Assembly: GCA_014706295.1 (NCBI GenBank)
Contig: JACSVZ010000001.1
Location: 115,269,111-115,333,110, forward strand
DNA length: 64,000 bases
Origin: Lycocorax pyrrhopterus obiensis
Taxonomy: Eukaryota; Chordata; Aves; Passeriformes; Paradisaeidae
Direction: 5' to 3'
The notes under the pieces are model-generated. The model was not told where the DNA came from. It worked only from the letters and a program-made list of their open reading frames with translations, and did not search any database. The position numbers were made by a program, and so were the translations under genes. Positions 1 through 12,400 of this stretch are shown here, in pieces (the first letter of the stretch is position 1; the number at the start of each line of letters is the position of its first letter).

Positions 1-1980
1 GCTTGGATTAACTTTCATACCTTGCAGGAGGACTTCTTTGCACTAGCTGTTCCCAGAGGACCTTAGTAGAGGAAAATCTAGCATTGGTTTGTATGGAAAA
101 AAAATCTTTATAAAACCCTGAGCACCAGGTCCTCCAAGCTATGATAGTCTGAGAGTGGCACTATGAACCTCAGAGAATTTGCTCTTTCTGAGTGGTTTTT
201 AATGCGCCCTCAGGGCCAAGCACCTTTGCCAGTCAGGCTTCCTGCAGCCTGCATCGAGCTGGTGTCATGGAAAATTTCTGAGTGAGTGAAGCAGTGGGTT
301 AAAGTTGTTCTTCCCTTGGCTAAGGGTCAGGTTTTGGAAAAACAGTGTGAAGCTCCTTAATAGGAGTTGATTACTTCTGAAGAGCCACTCTAGCCTGTCA
401 CAAAGGGCACCACAGCAGTGATGGCCAGGCTCTACCCTGTCATTTCAAACCCTCTGGAGACACCCAGGCAGAGAAACTCCCTGCAGAATTCCTGTCAGTC
501 CAACACTACTGCCAGATCCACGGTTCAGGAAACATACTGAAGACCCTAAACAGCCCAAGGAGCATGGCCTGGTGCATAATTCCCCATTCTGGAACTGGGT
601 ATCTTGGCAGGAAATCTGAGCTAGGCCCCAATGCAGTCAAAGGCTGTAGAAGAAACCAAATTTCATAGTGCTCTCAAGAGATGAGGCCATGCTCACCAGG
701 AGAAAGGGAAAGCAGAGAGTAAGGATGAGATCCTACACAATGACCATTCCTTAAGAGCTCATCCCCAGCATTCACTTAGGGACAGCAAATACCAATAGTT
801 TGTGCATTTTTCTTCAGAAAACAGCATTATGAAAACAAAAAAAACTGGTGAACCGTGACAGCATCTTGTTTGAAGGCCTCAATTCTAAGAGATGTTAAGA
901 TACTGCACTCAGCACTGCTCCACAGAATAACTTAACAGCATTAAAAATTATATTCTTTGTTTGGATTATCTTTTTGTTCACTGAAGTTTAAACCTACCCT
1001 GAAAATCTGTGGAGAAATAGGGCAAAAGCAAACACCAAAGAGCAGAAATATCCCCATTTTATCTTCAGTCACTTTGTTTCATATAGTTTTTTACTGCAGT
1101 GTTGAAGTAAATTTTCAGTCTGAATACTTATTTAGGCATTACTTAGAACATTTCTTATTCAGAAATTGTTTATCATTGTTTGTTCTTTGAGAAAAACCCA
1201 ACCAAACAAAACAGAGAACAAACAAACAAAACCTCAAGCCCATATTATTTGGTTTAAAAGTGGTAAGTTTTTATTTGGTAAATAGGATTTGTTTTGAATT
1301 AATCTGAAATTAACCCTGCAGTTTTTAAGTTGTCAACGCTGTCAGCTTTTGATTATCAACAGCTTCATTTCTCTACAGCATTAATATGCAATAGCATAAC
1401 TGATTCGTATCAGTACAGAGACAAACTTATTTGTTGCTGTAGACTCAGAGAGGAAAAGTTATGGATTCCCTAGACATAAGGGGGCTTAGACTTAATTATA
1501 TAATTAAAATGATTTCTAAAAAGCATCAAACTTTGGATGCGTCCTTTTCTCATAACTGAGGTGTGAGTGGGTTTGTATTGGTTAGTTGATTTTTGTGAAG
1601 TTATTATTCACTTACAGACAAAATAGAATTTCTACTTATATGGAGTCACAAACTTATTTGAAGAAACAAATTAAGTTGTCTCATCATCTAAAGCATTCTT
1701 AACTAAGGGGAGAAAACAGCTGATGTCCTGTAGCAAAACATATTTGCTGCTCTGTGCAAAAGAACCAGTCACAGCTGGCTGTGCAAGGACGTCCCTCTCA
1801 GCTGGAAGATTGGCATCAAGGCACCTCTCTCATACGTTATTCTCATCTACTGTGCAAAACTGGAGTTCGTACCCAGGTACTCTGACAGGGGAAGAAATAG
1901 TTTTGCCTATTGAATGTAGGAATTTAATTTTCAAATTAACCATTCTGCACTGTTTTAGTCCATGCTCCTGTTCACAAAAT
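1..1980. other. Unique noncoding DNA
   Basis: AT-rich sequence with no recognised repeat, RNA gene or convincing exon. A short AAAC-rich run lies near 1200-1230. The longest open frame here (957-1190, + strand) has no recognisable domain and ends in low-complexity sequence. It may be intergenic or intronic. Confidence 0.6.
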
Positions 1981-2335
1981 CACAGAATCACAGAATATCC
2001 TGGGTTGGAAGGGACCCACAAGGGTCATCGAGTCCAACTCCCGGCCCTGCGCAGGACACCCCAAGAGTCACACCACGTGCCTGAGAGCCTTGTCCAAACA
2101 CTTGAGCTCTGTCAGGCTGGTGCTGTGACCACTCTGGGGAGCCTGTTCAGTGCCCAATCACCTTCTGGAGGAAGAACCTTTTCCTGACATCCATCTTAAA
2201 CTTCGCCTGACACAACTTCGGGCCATTCCCTGGGGTCCTGTCACTGTCACCATGGAGCAGAGATCAGTGTCTGCCCCTCCTCTTCCCCTCGTGAGGAAGC
2301 TGTAACTGCAATGAGGTCTCCCCTCAGTCTCCTGT
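1981..2335 (-). mobile_element. CR1 LINE 3' fragment, reverse orientation
   Basis: The segment opens with the reverse complement of the CR1 3' terminus (tandem 'cagaatca' octamers, then 'gggttggaagggaccca' and 'cgagtccaactc'). It continues through the conserved CR1 3' UTR: 'ccaagagtcacaccacgtgc', the 'tggaggaagaaccttttcct' block and 'atgaggtctcccctcag'. About 355 bp survive, a typical 5'-truncated copy. CR1 is the dominant non-LTR retrotransposon of birds and inserts by target-primed reverse transcription without long target-site duplications. The open frames over this stretch, including part of a 154-codon + strand frame, are by-products of the repeat and not genes. The left end is sharp; the right (5') end is approximate. 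Confidence 0.93.
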
Positions 2336-5128
2336 TCAGAGCTCCTTGTCTTTAGTCTTGTGGACATTAATTCTGTACTTAATATATTACTATTTTTATT
2401 TTTATTTTTATTTCTTTGGGGGGAACTGGTTTTTTTTGCAGTTAGTTTACAGTATTGCCAAAAGAAATGGCTTCCTCTCTCTGGGAGTAGCAACGCTGTG
2501 TTTGAAATCCTGTCTAAAAAATCAAGGTCAAAGTATTTAAGCAGAATTTTCATTGTAGGAAGGAAGAGAGAACTGAGCACTTGGCTGGTTTTGACTGTTC
2601 CTCTTTAAATTTGCATTTGGATATAATGAGATGCACTCTCTGTATTTTCAGTGGCATTGTTATTCAACTGATGGGTTTTGTTATGTTTAATTGGGAGGAC
2701 CTTTTCCCCTTTTTTCCCAACGCTCCACCAAAAACTTACTTGTGCCATTTATTTTTTGTTTGAATCTGCATTTTGTCTGTCAAAACACTAAAGAATTATG
2801 CTCTCTTTTGACTTACAGTTCTAATCTGGCTTGACAAGTCTGCATTTAAGCATCTCAGATTATCTTTTTTTTTCCCAAAATAAAAAGCACCTCAAAAATC
2901 ATTTCATGGGAATAAGAAACATGAAAGACCTTCTCAAAATGTTTGAGCAGGTTTGAAAATTCTCTTCTTGGTCAGTAATTTAAGTCATAAAAGGCCATGA
3001 AGCTCTAATTTTGTTAATATTCATTAGAGCTTTTTCCTTTTTGTTAAAGATACTGCCATTGGTTTTCAATTTATCACAAATTAATTAGAATATAGTATTT
3101 AGTGGGGGTTTTTTTCCAAACATTCCCACGGATGTACTGCCTACGGGCAGGAATTTACACAGGCTGTGTTTGTGTGTAAGATCTGCTTTTCATTTCTTTG
3201 TTTAAGTCAGCTAACAAACACGGTTTATGTTATCAGTGATGGGAAAAGCATTCCAGATGGATTCGTTGCTTTGTTCTCTATTAGCAGAATTAAGGAGTTG
3301 GGAGGGTGCACGTTCCTGGTGACACGTATTTTTATCTAATTAAAGAAGCGCACCAGCAGTTTGTACAAAATAATTTTCTGAGCACGCTAATAAATGTGTA
3401 GAAGAATTTGAGGATAGATTGGGGTTTTTCTGTCTGGATCCAAGCTTACCGAATTTTTTTTTTTTTTAAACTGTCTCAATAGTCAGCAAGCATTTACTTA
3501 CAATTATTTTTTCCTCCAACTGATGGCATAAATAATTAATATGAGAAAAGATTCTAACAAATCAAATCAGTAAACAGCCTTCAAGAGGAATTGGCATGCA
3601 TCCAATCCCCCAGACACCCAGCAAGAATAACTTACGCCAATTAGACCTGTGAAATGGATTGATATTTTTGGCCTATGACAGTTTGCCAAGCTCTGTGGGT
3701 TCAGTTGCCCCTAAAATGTTCAGGAAGATAATTCAGCTATCTTGGGTGTTGGAGTTAATTGAATGCAGAGTTAGGAAATGGCATCATTTGGCTCAGCTTT
3801 TTGCCAAAGAGCTATGGGGTGGGGGTGCTCCTCAAGGCAATCCTAAATCTGTCAATTCTTCAAATCTGCATCTCTTCCCTCCTGTGAAATGCCCCCATGG
3901 TGAGGTGATTCTGAGCAGGAGCTCTCGGCTCTTCCTGTCAGTGCTGCCAGACTTTGGTGTCCACTGGAGAACGGCCCAGGTGAGTGTCCCAACCATTGCT
4001 CCTCCCCACTGTGGGGGGAATTTTTATCCAAATGTTGCTCACTCAGTGTTTACTCCTTGCTCTGATTATTCTCACATAGCAAAACAGTGTCAGTAGAAGA
4101 GGTTCAAAGGTGTCCCTCCAAGTACTTCCCTTGCTCCATGGTTAATATATCCTGTCAAGATATTTTACTCTGTGGGTTTTAATTATTTTTTTTTTTTTTT
4201 TTTTGCCAAATGTAACTCTGTGCACTTTTGGTCAACTTGTTTTCTTTTCTTTTTGATAAAGAAAAAATATATTTTTTAACTGGGGTTAAGGAAGGTTTTC
4301 TAAGCATTGCAGTGGATACATAACTTAATATTAATCAGAAAAGCCATTGAGGCTGAAACTTTATGAGGAAGAAATGCGCAGTTGACATTTTAATTTTTAT
4401 TATACCAAAATTTTCATTTTCACGTTGCTTTCATTTAATACCTTTTTGAGAATGTCTGATTTTTTCTGTTGTTCTTAGCAAAAATTTACACTGCAGAAGA
4501 AAAATCCATGTAGGAAATAAATTACGTCAGAAAGCTGAATTGTAAAGTGGAAATGGCAAATCACACACGGCTGATTCTTCAGGAACATCTGAAAGAGGAC
4601 CTTTTTGGTATTCCTTTTGGAGGAGGGGACTAACTTTTCCAATTGACTCCAGTATGAGTGGTCTGGGACTTTTTGGATTTGATTGTGAGAAGAGACCAAG
4701 TCCTTCCAGATCTGTTCTGTTAAAGCACTTTACTCCAAGAGCAGGTGGAGCACGTTCACCGTCGAGCACAAAGTTGGGTGTTTGAATTGGGAACTGACAG
4801 AACTGGGCAATGGACTTTGCCACAGTGCAGAGCTCTGAGCTGTCAGAGAATATTCCCTGTTTCCCTCTACCTGGGAAATAAATGGGTTTTCCCCACTCTT
4901 CTGTCCCTTTTGCAGACGATGGCTCCAAGGCAGTGTTATTCACCTGATCAGCTCTTTGTTAAAAGGCTCGGGACTCTGCTCAGTGCTGTGTGCTGCTTCC
5001 CACTAGGGAGTCCCCAGAGATCCTGAACTTTACAAGGGCTTTTAGTCCCAGCAAGGGACTACCAAACACTGCTGGGGCTGTTTTTCGTGCGGGTCCAGTC
5101 AGGTTCAGGTCAGAACAACAAAACAAAT
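2336..5128. other. Unique noncoding DNA with simple repeats
   Basis: Mostly unique AT-rich sequence. It holds an (ATTTTT)n run at 2391-2413 and a 19-base T run at 4186-4204. A strong donor-like site (CAG|GTGAGT) follows position 3979, at the end of a 107-codon open stretch from 3659, with a possible acceptor (ctgagcag) ending at 3920. I do not recognise the peptide, so this is only a weak exon candidate. Confidence 0.5.
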
Positions 5129-5151
5129 TAACATGGTTCTTAACCATGTTA
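5129..5151. repeat. Perfect 10-bp inverted repeat, 3-base loop
   Basis: The arms taacatggtt and aaccatgtta are exact reverse complements separated by 'ctt'. At this length a chance origin is possible. There is no neighbouring transcription unit to make it a terminator or a structured RNA. Confidence 0.85.
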
Positions 5152-5186
5152 GCTTAACAGTAACATTGTGTTTCAAGCTTGGAAGC

Positions 5187-5236
5187 AAAAAAAAAAAAAA
5201 AAAACAAACACCTTTTTTGCTTTTTTTTTTCCCCTT
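5187..5236. repeat. Poly-A (18) followed by T-rich tract
   Basis: An uninterrupted run of 18 A (5187-5204) is followed within 8 bases by T runs broken by CCCC. This is simple low-complexity sequence. The A run could be the tail of a lost retroelement, but no recognisable body lies on either side. Confidence 0.8.
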
Positions 5237-5610
5237 TTTTTTCCAGCCCACTCTTGGTGGCAGCCGACCCAACTGTGTCCACAGGTGTGTCACAGAAGGC
5301 AGATGAGAAAAACTGATCTGATTTAGTCTGAGAGGCTGATGAGGGGCTCTGGCAGGACAAAGGTAAGGGCAGTGTTGTGGGATGGGTGAGCACTGCCCCG
5401 CTGCATCCTGCACCCCCTCACCCCATGTCTCTGCCCCGGCAGTGCCACAGTGCCACCCTCTTTTAGGGCTGCCTTCCAAACATTTTTACCACACATGAGC
5501 ATTGAAGCAACAGAGGAGACTGTATCGGAATTAATTTTTCAGCTGGCTTTTTTTTTTTTTCCTTTTTTGCCTTTATTTTTTTCCTTGAAATACTTACAGG
5601 AAACAGCATT

Positions 5611-5672
5611 AGAATCCCAAAGTATTGGAACATTAAAAAACAGAATCCCAAAGTATTGGAACATTAAAAAAC
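5611..5672. repeat. Perfect 31-bp tandem duplication
   Basis: The unit beginning 'agaatcccaaagtattgg' and ending 'cattaaaaaac' occurs at 5611-5641 and is repeated without a single mismatch at 5642-5672. Perfect identity in neutral sequence points to a recent duplication, for example replication slippage. It falls inside overlapping spurious open frames on both strands, which explains the repeated peptide in them. Confidence 0.95.
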
Positions 5673-6449
5673 AATCTGGAGATCTAAACCAACTGAAAGG
5701 AGTTAGAGTAGCACTGATGCATGACCACAAAGATACCATCCATTGTGGGTGGGGCAGACACCTCGCAATTGTAGTGAGAAACATAAAGTTCTGATATTAA
5801 AAAAAAATCTTGGGATAGCTAAGTAATCACAGAATGAAAGTGATAGAAGTTAATCTTTGGCTACCTAAATATAGCAAGACTTTATTTAGCAAATACTTAT
5901 TCTGGGAGGGTTTTACACACAGAAACACCTAAACTTGTGCTAAACAATTAGGATTGGCTTGATGGGAGTGTTGTGTACAAGTATTTAAACCAAAAATACA
6001 TTCTTTGTCACATATATCTATGACTTTTTCCAAACCATAGGTCATTCCAAGTTGCTATTTGAATTTCAGCAACTAGTTTCAGGATTTATTTTTAGGTTTT
6101 GGTACCTTAAAAATACTTTCTAAAGACATACAGTGTGATATGAAGAAACAAAACATTACTTCCCATGGAAACGTGCTGGAGTCAGAGAGACTTTTTCTCT
6201 TCAGTTTCTTCACAGAAGAGCAGCAGTCTGTTTAAAGAGAGTCAGGAATCTTCAATCTTTTTCACGCTCAATTATTCTCCAGACTTTGTGTGTGTATATA
6301 CCTGTGGGGTTTATTTTAGGACAATTTGGTTACGATGAAAAGGAGGTTTGTAGCCATTGGGGTTATTATCTCTAGAGATACAGCAATATAAAAGGATAAA
6401 AATAACACTGAAGAAAACGCATAAGAAAGAGAAAGAGAAAGGAAGGAAA
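5673..6449. other. Unique noncoding DNA
   Basis: AT-rich sequence with no recognised element. A purine-rich AAGAGAAAG-type patch lies at about 6405-6455, directly before the LTR-like block. Confidence 0.5.
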
Positions 6450-7276
6450 AGAATAGAAATGTATCAGCACCTGGAGCCAGGGATAGGCTGTGGTTGTTGC
6501 AATTTTGATGTCTATTGGCTGACTGTCCCACCTTGATCCATCTGGGTGGGGGAAGCCCATGAAACACAAAGTTCAATGGGTTAATAAATGCTCAGGTTTA
6601 CATGGGAACACTCAGGTAGCTCCCCTGGGCAGGGGGAGTTTTACACAGTGTGATGAAACACTGGGGGTCACATGCAGTCTTCCAGTGGAAGGCCCCAGAA
6701 ATGAATCTGGAGGTGCTTTGGGGGGCTTTGATGGCTTATGACCCCTTCTAAGACACAAGATCTGACTCCTTGGCCTAGTTAGGCCCCATCAAAAGGGATG
6801 AATTCCCTCAAGCCTACTTGTGAATGTCCTGGTACCTGCCAAGGGGGGAGCTTTATGCCTGAGCCAGTTGTGAAAGGGAGGGTATTGGCACAATGAAAAG
6901 CACTGATGCCTAAAGATTTTTATACTTTTATATATTTTTCATATATTTGTAACTTTGTAGACTGTTAATACACAGTTATAATTGCTAGTACCTTTCCTGG
7001 CCTCTCCCATAGTTTAACAAACCCTTACTAATTCATACTTGAAATTCTGTTTAGTCTTGCCTTTAGTCTGGCAAGGACACTTTATTTTGCACCATGCATC
7101 ATAGGCACAATAAGGTGTAGGGCTAAAATATCAGGGGGGAGGGCTCCAATGGGGCAGAACCTGGGGCAAAATCACCTAACCAACTCCTCTTCTAATTGGA
7201 CAATATTTGATAGATATACTAATCCACTAACCCTATAGAAATTGTAGGAATAATGTATCGGGTGTGCATATCACCA
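6450..7276 (-). mobile_element. Probable endogenous retrovirus LTR-derived block, reverse orientation
   Basis: Read on the - strand from about 7276, the segment starts TGGTGATATGCAC. It passes through motifs seen in avian ERVL-type LTRs ('attagaagaggagttggtta', 'tgccccaggttctgcccc', 'attggagccc') and reaches an AATAAA signal (complement of 7081-7086). This fits the U3-R order of an LTR. The remainder down to about 6450 (blocks such as 'gccccccaaagcacctcc') could be internal element sequence or a second LTR. Family placement is from remembered resemblance, not a database match. No target-site duplication or coding region was found. Both boundaries are approximate. Confidence 0.42.
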
Positions 7277-9103
7277 TTTTGTGCACCTTGAAGGCTTTCA
7301 ATTGAAGATTTGATTGTATGTTATCATTTTAACACTGTCTGGAAAAAGTTTTGTGTTTTATTCCAGGCAACAGCACTATCCCACCTCCACAGGGTCATCT
7401 TCTTATCAGCCTTCTCCCTCATCTGGCTCAAACCCCAGCCTGTAGCCCCTGCTGGTGGGTTCCCTGCAAACCTCAGCAAAGCACTCCCTGCTTTTGAAAA
7501 TTGCCAATTGTTTGGGTCATTTACCACAAACTTTTCCCACCTGGATTGCACCCTGCTGCTGCAAACAGATGGCACCACAAATCCAGCCAGCCCAGGCCAC
7601 CGTGTCCGCTGTGGTGCTGCTCTGCTGCCTTCATTCTGCAAGATTAATGCGATCCGTGTCACAACAAGCGGACTTAAAATCAATAGGAAATAGTCTCCAG
7701 TGAAGCTCTTGAGACCCCATCTCCTGGGGTAATAAGGGAGGTCAGCATCCTTCAATACCGAGCTCTGTGTCAGGGAGATTCCTGCCAAAATCAATGGAGC
7801 TGAAGCAGGAACTGTTTCAGTAGGGCTGTCCTCACATGACACCCGTCCAACACATCCTTTCACTGCACTGGCAGCAGCTGACAGAGCTGCCAGGAGGGAA
7901 TCTCAGTTTCCCTGACTCACTGCATATGAGCAGCCCTCAGCATCTCCAAAAAAAAGTCTCCTTAGGAGTATAGAATTTACCACAATTTCAAACCATGCAT
8001 TTATATTTTCACTTGTATGATTTCATTTTTTATGTAAAAGGCATTTAGACTGAAGATAAGTTGCAAAGTAAACCTTAATTTTTTGGGTTTACAATGAATG
8101 CATACATTAATTTAGGTTCAACAGCTTTTTAGTGAGGTGCCATGCTATCAGCATTGTGACATGGCCTGAATAATTCACCAATAATTCAAAGATGCTTGGA
8201 AGTGGCAGTATTTTCTGTACACAAATAGCAGAGCTCTTGTTGGATGAAAAGGAAATGAAAATAAGGTGGATTTATCCAACTATCTACCACACAGTGAGAT
8301 GGAAAAGTATTATCATATTCAGTGCTACTTTAATTATTGATGGACAGTTCAAATATCTTTCATCTCTTCTGCAAAGAATATAAATCTATTTTTCCTTGTT
8401 CAAACTGATCCAATTTATAAGGTTGGTAATGTTTTCTACTCCAGGTTTTTGTTTGCTAAAAAGGAACTTAAGTTCTCTTAATATTTAATACTACTTCTGA
8501 ACTACCTGGTATAAAAGGAGGATCTTTTCCAAAAAAAAGGACACAACATTATTGTTCAAAACACTGTTTGACCAATCCTGTATGTTTATTAAATAAATAA
8601 ACTTTCCCAAATAGAAATTCTCCTATTAAAAATATACTACAATTTGCTCCACAAAAAAGTTGTTTGCTTGCTTTATCCCGGGAGGTGCTCAAGTAGTATT
8701 TGTGTAGGAGCTTTCCCTCATGTGTGTTAATCTTCTTTGCTTCCTTCTCCAACAGCTCAAAAAAAGGGAAACTCAGGATCTCCAGAATCCTTTGGTTTGA
8801 AAGGTATTTGGAAAATGAGAGGGAAAAGTGAACAAACTTGAGTGTCCTGCAAGAGAGACTTGAAAATTTCTGCAAGCTACTATTTCCACTTTGATGTGAG
8901 AGTTAAGAATGGACGTCTCAGACTATCTAATGCAATGGGAAGCAAGGAATTCCAAGCATTCCCACGCTAGCAGGCGGAGGGAAATAGAGTGCAGTGGTTT
9001 GATTTTAGAGCAACACAACTTTGGGGCTGTGGTGTTTTTAGGACTGTCAGGAGGTCTCCAGGAACATTGTTTCTTGCTTCCTGCTAGGAGAACCTTTGAA
9101 AAC
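7277..9103. other. Unique noncoding DNA
   Basis: No recognised repeat. A 179-codon open frame on the - strand (7324-7863) and a 127-codon frame on the + strand overlap each other. Neither shows a domain, signal peptide or splice-site support, so I treat both as chance. The rest is AT-rich with nothing identified. Confidence 0.5.
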
Positions 9104-9225
9104 ATAGAATCATAGAATCATTTGGGTTGGAAGGGACCTTACAGATCATCTAATTCCAACCTCCCTACCATGGACAGGGGCACCTTCCACTAAACCAGGT
9201 TTTTCAGGGCCCTCTCCAACCTATC
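9104..9225 (-). mobile_element. CR1 LINE 3' tail, reverse orientation
   Basis: It begins with the terminal octamer pair in reverse complement ('atagaatcatagaatca'). This is followed by 'tttgggttggaagggacctt', 'atctaattccaacctccct' and 'ggcaccttccactaaaccag', the standard first 120 bp of an inverted avian CR1 tail. It is strongly 5' truncated. The octamers are intact, so it is a relatively well preserved copy. Confidence 0.94.
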
Positions 9226-9355
9226 TATACTCAGGCCTTTAACCAAAGAGTGTTATTTGTTGTGTATTGTACTGCTGGCAAACATCCCAGCCTACAAAAA
9301 ATAGTCCTATGGGAAATCTCTCCATAAAAAACTTGCCAGACCCTTTTGTTTTCAG

Positions 9356-9495
9356 CAGGAGGAGGAGCAGGAACTCATCCACGTGGAGAGGCAGCAAAGC
9401 TGCACCATTGCTGTGTTCAAGTTGGATGAAGTGCTCTGAACTGAGCTCTGGAGAAAGCAAAGGCAACGAGTCTGGTTCTAAACTCTCATCAAACG
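9356..9495 (+). other. Exon-like segment, product unknown
   Basis: A pyrimidine-rich acceptor (cccttttgttttcag, ending at 9355) and a good donor (AACG|GTAAGA) bound 140 bp. One frame stays open throughout: it enters after a single base, exits one base into a codon, and encodes a Ser-rich segment (SELSSGESKGNESGSK). A second frame starts QEEEQELIHVERQQS but stops after 27 codons. The segment lies 130 bp downstream of a CR1 tail. I recognise no protein family, and the opposite strand is also open over the whole stretch, so coding is unproven. It could be a noncoding-transcript exon or chance. Confidence 0.2.
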
Positions 9496-12400
9496 GTAAG
9501 AACTGCACAATTTGGATGTCTGTGGCTAATTTTTCAGGTTAAAGCACTAAACTATGCAGAAATCAAGGCACAAAACTCATTTAGGCTGCAATTCTGTCCT
9601 TAGGACACTGAATTACTGTGAAATTACTTGCTGTTTGGAGACCTTTTAGATCCTCACACTTTACACTGAGCTACAGAATAAATTTTTATCACAGCATCTG
9701 AATTTTTCATGCTACAGTTGCATAAACTTGCTAACAAAACATGGAGTGATTCCTTTTATTGTTCCATTTTTTTTTCCTAAATAAAAATAAGTGTGTACAG
9801 GAAGGAGAAAAGAAATACAGGAGAGAGTGCAAAACTGTACATAGATTTGAGAGTTCTCTCCTAGTAAAGCAGTGTAAATCAGTGAGGTTGAGTGGAGTGA
9901 CCCCTTTCTGAGGGAGGCAGGCTTGATTTCAGGCTCAGGAGGACACAGACCAGAAGAAGCTTTGAGATGACCATGAAAAAAGACTTAGTTCTGCCACCAG
10001 GGATCACTGCAGAGCTGTTGCCAGAGAGCCTAGCTACGGAAATTTCCTAATTTATCACGTTTGGGTCTGAAGGGAAGGACAGGCTGCAGAATGCAGCCTA
10101 GAGGGGATCTGGCTGGGAAGAAGGTGGGCTAAGCCCATGCCCACAGAAGCTCACAGATCATGGGAGTGAGGGAGAATGATAACAGAGGACATGACTGAGG
10201 TTTTAAATGCATTAAAATTTAAATAAATAAGACCTAGTCCCTGAAGAATGGACTCTGAGTGAGAATGGCTGGGAGGTACTGTTGGATGCCTCAGTTAGCA
10301 ATTTGGTCTAGAGGCTCACAAGGTTTGTTGAACAATTTAACAAAGTTTTAAATATTTTCATGTTTCTAGAAAAACAAAAACTCCTAATAAAAATACCCTC
10401 ATAACCCCAAATTAAATAACCCATATATTGAGAACTGGCAAGAACCAAAGTTCTAAACACTTTGTGCTGCGCAATTTGCCAGAAGATTTTGTAGGCAGTC
10501 ACTACCACACCAGTGAGGTGCCACTTTAAACAGCTCAGATATTTCAATGTTTTAATCATGGTGGGGAGCGAGATCCGCTGAGAAGAAGGAAAGAGTTGGG
10601 GAGAAAAATTTAGCAGGAAAGTATGAGATATCTGCTAAGGTTTCAGAGGTGTTTTTTCAAGGCAGAAAGAGAAATCTTCAAGGCTAATGCTGAGAAAGAA
10701 AGGGTAAAATTAGGGGCAGGAAGATTAAAATATTACTCAAGGTTACTCAAGATTAGCTGTATGATGAATGGTCCACAGAACACTGCATAAATCAAGATAA
10801 CTAAGATGAATGGAAGCCTAATTTAAGGAGTGTACTGTCTCTGGATCAGAACTAGAAGGAACCAGATGCACGACTGCCAATTTAGGAGGTACAAGAACAA
10901 TACCAAAATCAGGGCAGATCTGTACAAGAGACTGTTTCCTCATGTCTTTACCAGAGATGGTAGAGAAAAATCATCCTGGAACTGGAGCTGGGTAGTAGCA
11001 TCAGTTTTTAATGTGTTTCCCTTCTCACAGGGGGAAATTTTTGGCTTTTTTTAGACTGGAACTTCTCTCCCCCATGGCAGTGACCTGACTCTTTGCTACA
11101 GCCTTCCTTTTCTGTGCCTAACTGTACATTAGTCATTGCACTTCCTTCTCATTGCACACTCAAACCTCTTTGCACCTTTTATTCCATTCCTTTCCTCATT
11201 CCCTTTTTGAACAGCTAGGAGATATGATCAGAGAGACCAGGACTCCTCTGCCTATGTTATGCAAGAATGGGGGTATTTTTAAAGAAAAAAAAAACCAATA
11301 AACTCCTCTACAAAAACGTATTTTTAAAGATGAGATATCTTTAACACTTGGATTTATGTTTGAAAATGCCTCTTCTGGAGAATTATTTTCATTGTGCATG
11401 CAGAAAGCAGCACCCTGACCACCAGTGAGAGGGCACAGAGCCTTCTGAGACCACAGAGGAGAGAAAAACCTGTCTCTTGCTGGTAGAGTCTCAGTGAAAA
11501 TATTCATCAAAGGAAACTTATAATGCACTGACTTTGTGCAGAAGACCGAAGATGATGCTGGATCTTCTGAAAGAGGTGAATGAAGAGCGGAGGTTCTGAC
11601 AGCATTTGACAAATGATGGAGGTGAAAGATCTAAAGGCTGGGACCATCAGCTGCACCAGCCTTGAGGAGGCATTTGAGTCGTGGTCCAGGTACAGCAGGG
11701 ATAATTAACTCTACGTCCCTTGGGAATGATAATTTGGAGATGCCTAAAATCTGGGGTTCCTGAGTATGGGCTGCAAACTGTGATTAGGTGACAGCTGCTA
11801 GAAGAAGGTGGCAGCTAAGCCTGAGCATCTGTCAAATGGTTGAAGTCTGATTCGGGATTACAGCCAATGTACTCTGGCACAGGGAAAGAAAGTTCCCATT
11901 CCTAAGAGCCTTAAGGAACAGCCACTTCCCAAAGAGCAATAATTCTGGCCCCACCTGTCTCTTCCAAGATGCTTTCCCTTTCTCTCCCTCACCTCATACA
12001 CAGTAATGTGTTTCTTTAACTGATGTTAATTAAAATCGTCCTGACATCATCAGAGCCAGATGAATACTTTCATGAAAATTTTAATCAGAAATTAAGCTTG
12101 TTTGCAGGGGTCTTCAGTGTTTCTTCAGCTTAATAACTACCTTCCCTTTGTGTTCCTTCCACTTACTGTTCCCCCCTCCTACACTTTCTTCCAGCCAGTC
12201 ACTCCTGTTCTTTTTCCCATCCATGAGCTTGTGGGATTTCAGGGTGAGTCAAACTGCAGAAATGATTGTGATTAAAAAAAAGAAAAAGAAAAAAAAACAA
12301 CAACAACAAAAAAAAAGTTGAAAGGCAGTTCTAAATTTTTACTTTTAACTGGATTCTTGCAGGGGCCCAGTTTGCAGAGTACAACATCCCAGGTTATTTC

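Noticed and set aside
1723..2187. 154-codon open frame
   Set aside because: Nearly half lies inside an inverted CR1 tail; it is repeat translation.
7324..7863. 179-codon open frame on the - strand, the longest in the window
   Set aside because: No domain, no plausible splice or promoter context, an overlapping open frame on the other strand, and a length within chance expectation for 64 kb.
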